Assembly: GCA_029267645.1 (NCBI GenBank)
Contig: JAJUIM010000015.1
Span: 1 to 15,498, forward strand
Direction: 5' to 3'
DNA from: Microbacterium sp.
GTDB taxonomy: Bacteria; Actinomycetota; Actinomycetes; Actinomycetales; Microbacteriaceae
DNA length: 15,498 bases
In this document: one piece after another, positions 12,944-15,498 of the stretch
Numbering within the stretch: position 1 is the first letter of the stretch
Layout: each line of letters starts with the position of its first letter
Program-made: the position numbers and the translations under genes
The notes under the pieces: generated by a model
The model's input: only the letters and a program-made list of their open reading frames with translations
What the model was told of the DNA's origin: nothing
Database searches by the model: none

Positions 12944-14436
12944 GCCCGCGGTACGTCGCGCACCGGGGCGCCCACTCGGAATCCGCGCCCGAGAACACCC
13001 TCGCGGCCATCCGGGCGGCGGTGGAGCTCGGCGCCGACGTCGTCGAGATCGACGTGCGCGTCACCCGCGACGGTGAGGTCGTGCTGCTGCACGACGAGAC
13101 GCTCGAACGGATCTGGGGCGACCCGCGCCGCGCCGCCGAGCTGACTCTCGCCGAGGTGCGCGAGCTCGGCGGCGGCGCGCGCCGCATCCCCACGCTCGCG
13201 GAGGCGCTCGCCGCCTTGCGCGGGGCGGGCGTGCCCCTCCTCATCGACATAGACCACGAGGATCCCGCACTCCCGTCCGTCGCCGTCGTGCGCGGCGCCG
13301 GCGCCGAAAACGACGTCGAGTGGTGTGGCGCGACGCCCGCGATGCGGCTCGTTCGCGCGGCGATGCCGGAGGCCGTGATACACCAGGCCTGGTGCACCGT
13401 CGAGCCACCGTCGCCCGCCGAACTCGCCGAGCTCGCGCCGGCGTTCGTCAACGCGCAGCACCTGCTCGTCGGCCCCGCGTTCGTCGACGCCGTCCACGCC
13501 GCCGGGGCGCGGGCCGCGTGCTGGACCGTCGACGATCCCGCGCAGGCCGCGCACCTCGCCGCGCTCGGCGTCGATTCCCTCACCTCGAATGACCTCGCGT
13601 CGGTCCGCGGAGCCGTGGCCGACGAAGCGGCCCGGCGTCTGTCGATCGTCGGGGAGCTCGCCGGCCATGCTGCCGAGATCGTCGCCCGTGCCCGCCGCGA
13701 GGGCGTCGGCACCGTTGACACGAAGACGAGCCCCGCCGATCATGTCACCGAGGTTGATCGCGGTGTCGAGCGCTGGGTGCGCGCCGTGATCGGGGCGCAG
13801 TTTCCCGAGCACGATATGGTCGGTGAGGAGTACGGCGGCGCCTCGTCCGAGGGGCGCCCGTGCTGGTACCTCGATCCCGTCGACGGCACCGCGAACCTCG
13901 CGAACGGGGTGCCGTGGACGAGCTTTTCGCTCGCACTCGTCGAAGACGGTCGCCCCGTCGTCGGGGCCGTGCTCGACCCCATCGGGGGCGTGCCGATCAT
14001 CGCGGCCGAGGGGCGCGGTGCCTGGCGCGCGGGCGAGCGCCTTGCGATCGCCGACGCCGGCGGTGCGGATCCGCTCTCGGGCCGCGTCGTGACGACGGAG
14101 CTCGCGGGCGCCGACCCGTGGCCCGGCTTCGTGCCGCTGCTCGAGGAACTCGCGGCGCGGCACTGCACGACCCGCGTTCCCGGATCCGGAACCGCGACGC
14201 TCGCCGGCGTCGCGCTGGGGCGGGGCGTCGCCGCGATGGTGCACCGCTACAACCCCATCGACCATGCGGCGGCGATCCTCGTCGTCGCCGAGGCCGGCGG
14301 CGCGGTTCTCGACGACACGGGATCGACCACGCTCCGGCCATCGGCCGCACCCGTCTTCACGGGCGCGGCGTCGGCGGCGGCGGCTCTCGCCGAGGCCTAT
14401 GCGGCGACGAGACCGTCGGCGTCGAGGATCGTGTAG
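12940..14436 (+). CDS. Fusion enzyme: glycerophosphodiester phosphodiesterase plus inositol monophosphatase
   Basis: Protein of 498 residues from the GTG at 12940, which overlaps the ATPase stop (GTGA) behind GAGAGGAG. Residues 1-225 are a GDPD TIM barrel, which splits glycerophosphodiesters to an alcohol and glycerol phosphate. It has His8-Arg9, Glu18-Asn19-Thr20, Glu36 and Asp38 (EID), His51-Asp52, and near the end WTVDD (195-199) and GVDSLTSND (210-218). The usual metal/catalytic strand IEIK reads IDID (102-105). Residues 230-498 are an IMPase domain: KTSPADHVTEVD (262-273), GEE (295-297), DPVDGTANL (312-320) and a C-terminal NPIDHAA with Asp, where families usually have WD. It is a Mg-dependent phosphomonoesterase type. 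No signal peptide is seen, so it acts in the cytosol on imported substrate. The two activities in one chain suggest sequential cleavage and dephosphorylation; the substrate is inferred. The 3' end overlaps the convergent helicase gene by 40 bp. Confidence 0.93.
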   Translation: MSPRYVAHRGAHSESAPENTLAAIRAAVELGADVVEIDVRVTRDGEVVLLHDETLERIWGDPRRAAELTLAEVRELGGGARRIPTLAEALAALRGAGVPLLIDIDHEDPALPSVAVVRGAGAENDVEWCGATPAMRLVRAAMPEAVIHQAWCTVEPPSPAELAELAPAFVNAQHLLVGPAFVDAVHAAGARAACWTVDDPAQAAHLAALGVDSLTSNDLASVRGAVADEAARRLSIVGELAGHAAEIVARARREGVGTVDTKTSPADHVTEVDRGVERWVRAVIGAQFPEHDMVGEEYGGASSEGRPCWYLDPVDGTANLANGVPWTSFSLALVEDGRPVVGAVLDPIGGVPIIAAEGRGAWRAGERLAIADAGGADPLSGRVVTTELAGADPWPGFVPLLEELAARHCTTRVPGSGTATLAGVALGRGVAAMVHRYNPIDHAAAILVVAEAGGAVLDDTGSTTLRPSAAPVFTGAASAAAALAEAYAATRPSASRIV

Positions 14437-15498
14437 CTGTAGCCCTGCTCCGCGAGGAAGCGCTGGCGGTTCTGCGCGAACTCCTGGTCGACCGTGTCGC
14501 GGGCGATGAGCGTGTAGAAGCTCGCGGTGTGGTCGCTCTGCTTGGGGCGCAGCAGGCGGCCGAGGCGCTGGGCCTCCTCCTGGCGCGACCCGAAGGATCC
14601 CGACACCTGGATCGCGACCGACGCTTCGGGCAGGTCGATCGAGAAGTTCGCGACCTTCGACACGACGAGCACGCGCAGCGACCCCTCGCGGAACGCCTGG
14701 AACAGCTGCTCGCGCTCGTCGACGGGCGTCGCGCCCGTGATCTGCGGGGCCTCCAGGGCGTCGCTCAGCTCCTGCAGCTGGTCGAGGTACTGGCCGATCA
14801 CGAGGATCTGCTCGTCGGCGTGCCGCTCGACGATTTCGCGCACGGCGTCGATCTTCGCGGGCGCCGTCGCGGCGAGGCGGTAGCGCTCGTCGTCGGCCGC
14901 GGCGGCGTACTCGAGACGCTCGCTCGGCGGAAGGTCGACGCGCACCTCGTAGCACGCGGCGGGGGAGATGTAGCCCTGCTGCTCGATCTCCTTCCACGGC
15001 GCGTCGTAGCGCTTGGGGCCGATGAGGCTGAACACGTCACCCTCTCGGCCGTCCTCGCGCACGAGCGTCGCCGTGAGGCCCAGGCGGCGCCGCGCCTGCA
15101 GGTCGGCAGTCAGCTTGAACACGGGCGCGGGCAGCAGGTGCACCTCGTCGTAGACGATGAGGCCCCAGTCGAGCGCGTCGAGCACGTCGAGGTGCGCGTA
15201 GACGCCCTTCCGCTTGGACGTGAGGATCTGGTACGTCGCGATCGTGACGGGCTTGATCTCCTTCACCTGGCCCGAGTACTCGCCGATCTCCTCAGGCGTG
15301 AGCGTCGTGCGCTTCAGCAGCTCGTCGCGCCACTGGCGGGCCGAGACCGTGTTCGTCACGAGGATCAGCGTCGTCGTCTTCGTCTGCGCCATCGCGCCCG
15401 CGCCGACGAGGGTCTTGCCCGCGCCGCACGGCAGCACCACGACGCCGGATCCGTCGTGCGAGAACGTGTCGACCGCCTGCTGCTGATACGGGCGCAGC
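14397..15498 (-). CDS. XPB/ERCC3-like DNA repair helicase, N-terminus beyond the window
   Basis: The frame is open to the window edge, so about the last 367 codons of a longer gene are seen; a GTG at 15440 is internal. The visible part starts LRPYQQQAVDTFSHDGSG and contains helicase motifs of superfamily 2: Walker A LPCGAGKT, motif Ia (LILVTNTVSARQW), DEVH box (IVYDEVHLL), motif III LTAT, the XPB-specific RED motif (LVREDGREGD), then the second RecA-like lobe with ILVIGQYLDQL, VVSKVANFSIDLPEA and motif VI (EEAQRLGRLLRPK). It is the bacterial form of the nucleotide-excision-repair helicase known in mycobacteria, a 3'-to-5' ATP-dependent DNA unwinding enzyme. Its stop codon lies inside the end of the GDPD-IMPase gene on the other strand. 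Confidence 0.95.
   Translation of the reverse strand, partial: LRPYQQQAVDTFSHDGSGVVVLPCGAGKTLVGAGAMAQTKTTTLILVTNTVSARQWRDELLKRTTLTPEEIGEYSGQVKEIKPVTIATYQILTSKRKGVYAHLDVLDALDWGLIVYDEVHLLPAPVFKLTADLQARRRLGLTATLVREDGREGDVFSLIGPKRYDAPWKEIEQQGYISPAACYEVRVDLPPSERLEYAAAADDERYRLAATAPAKIDAVREIVERHADEQILVIGQYLDQLQELSDALEAPQITGATPVDEREQLFQAFREGSLRVLVVSKVANFSIDLPEASVAIQVSGSFGSRQEEAQRLGRLLRPKQSDHTASFYTLIARDTVDQEFAQNRQRFLAEQGYSYTILDADGLVAA

Overview
This GC-rich window (every gene uses strongly GC3-biased codons) comes from a high-GC actinobacterium, most likely Microbacteriaceae and probably Microbacterium or a close relative. The indications are a DUF3263 gene and a LytR_C gene followed by a lone CIRCE-controlled groEL, a WXG100 protein, an actinobacterial-type XPB helicase, and several apparently leaderless promoters. 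No tRNA, rRNA, IS element, CRISPR array or phage gene was seen. Gene density is high and no gene-free stretch exceeds about 180 bases.

Left part (1-5129): a DUF3263 protein, a membrane-anchored LytR_C protein, and groEL behind two tandem CIRCE operators and a recognisable promoter, closed by a strong terminator. Next is a flavohemoglobin gene (hmp family, NO detoxification). It is broken by a single in-frame TAG exactly where E. coli Hmp has the Trp of HTWY; the frame stays open for 67 more codons and encodes the missing NAD-binding end. Facing it is a winged-helix regulator with a Cys-rich C-terminal domain (C155, C169, C201). Its -10 box lies inside a perfect TTCTAC-N5-GTAGAA dyad. An orphan WXG100 protein follows.

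Middle (5130-7643, minus strand): an OmpR/PhoP-type response regulator and its membrane histidine kinase. The kinase has no ordinary start codon upstream of its first membrane helix and carries an insertion of about 80 residues between the dimerisation and ATPase domains.

Right part (7707-14436): a divergent LacI-regulated locus. A LacI repressor on the minus strand faces an operon for a lipoprotein substrate-binding protein, two permeases, an ABC ATPase, and a 498-residue fusion of a glycerophosphodiester phosphodiesterase (GDPD) domain to an inositol-monophosphatase (IMPase) domain. The genes overlap or nearly touch. Two LacI-type operators lie 82 bp apart in the divergent region. I infer a scavenging system for a glycerophosphodiester, with glycerophosphoinositol the most attractive candidate: import, diester cleavage, then dephosphorylation by the fused enzyme. 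This is the best candidate here for an undescribed system. The window ends in an XPB/ERCC3-like DNA helicase on the minus strand, cut at its N-terminus, whose 3' end overlaps the fusion gene by 40 bp.
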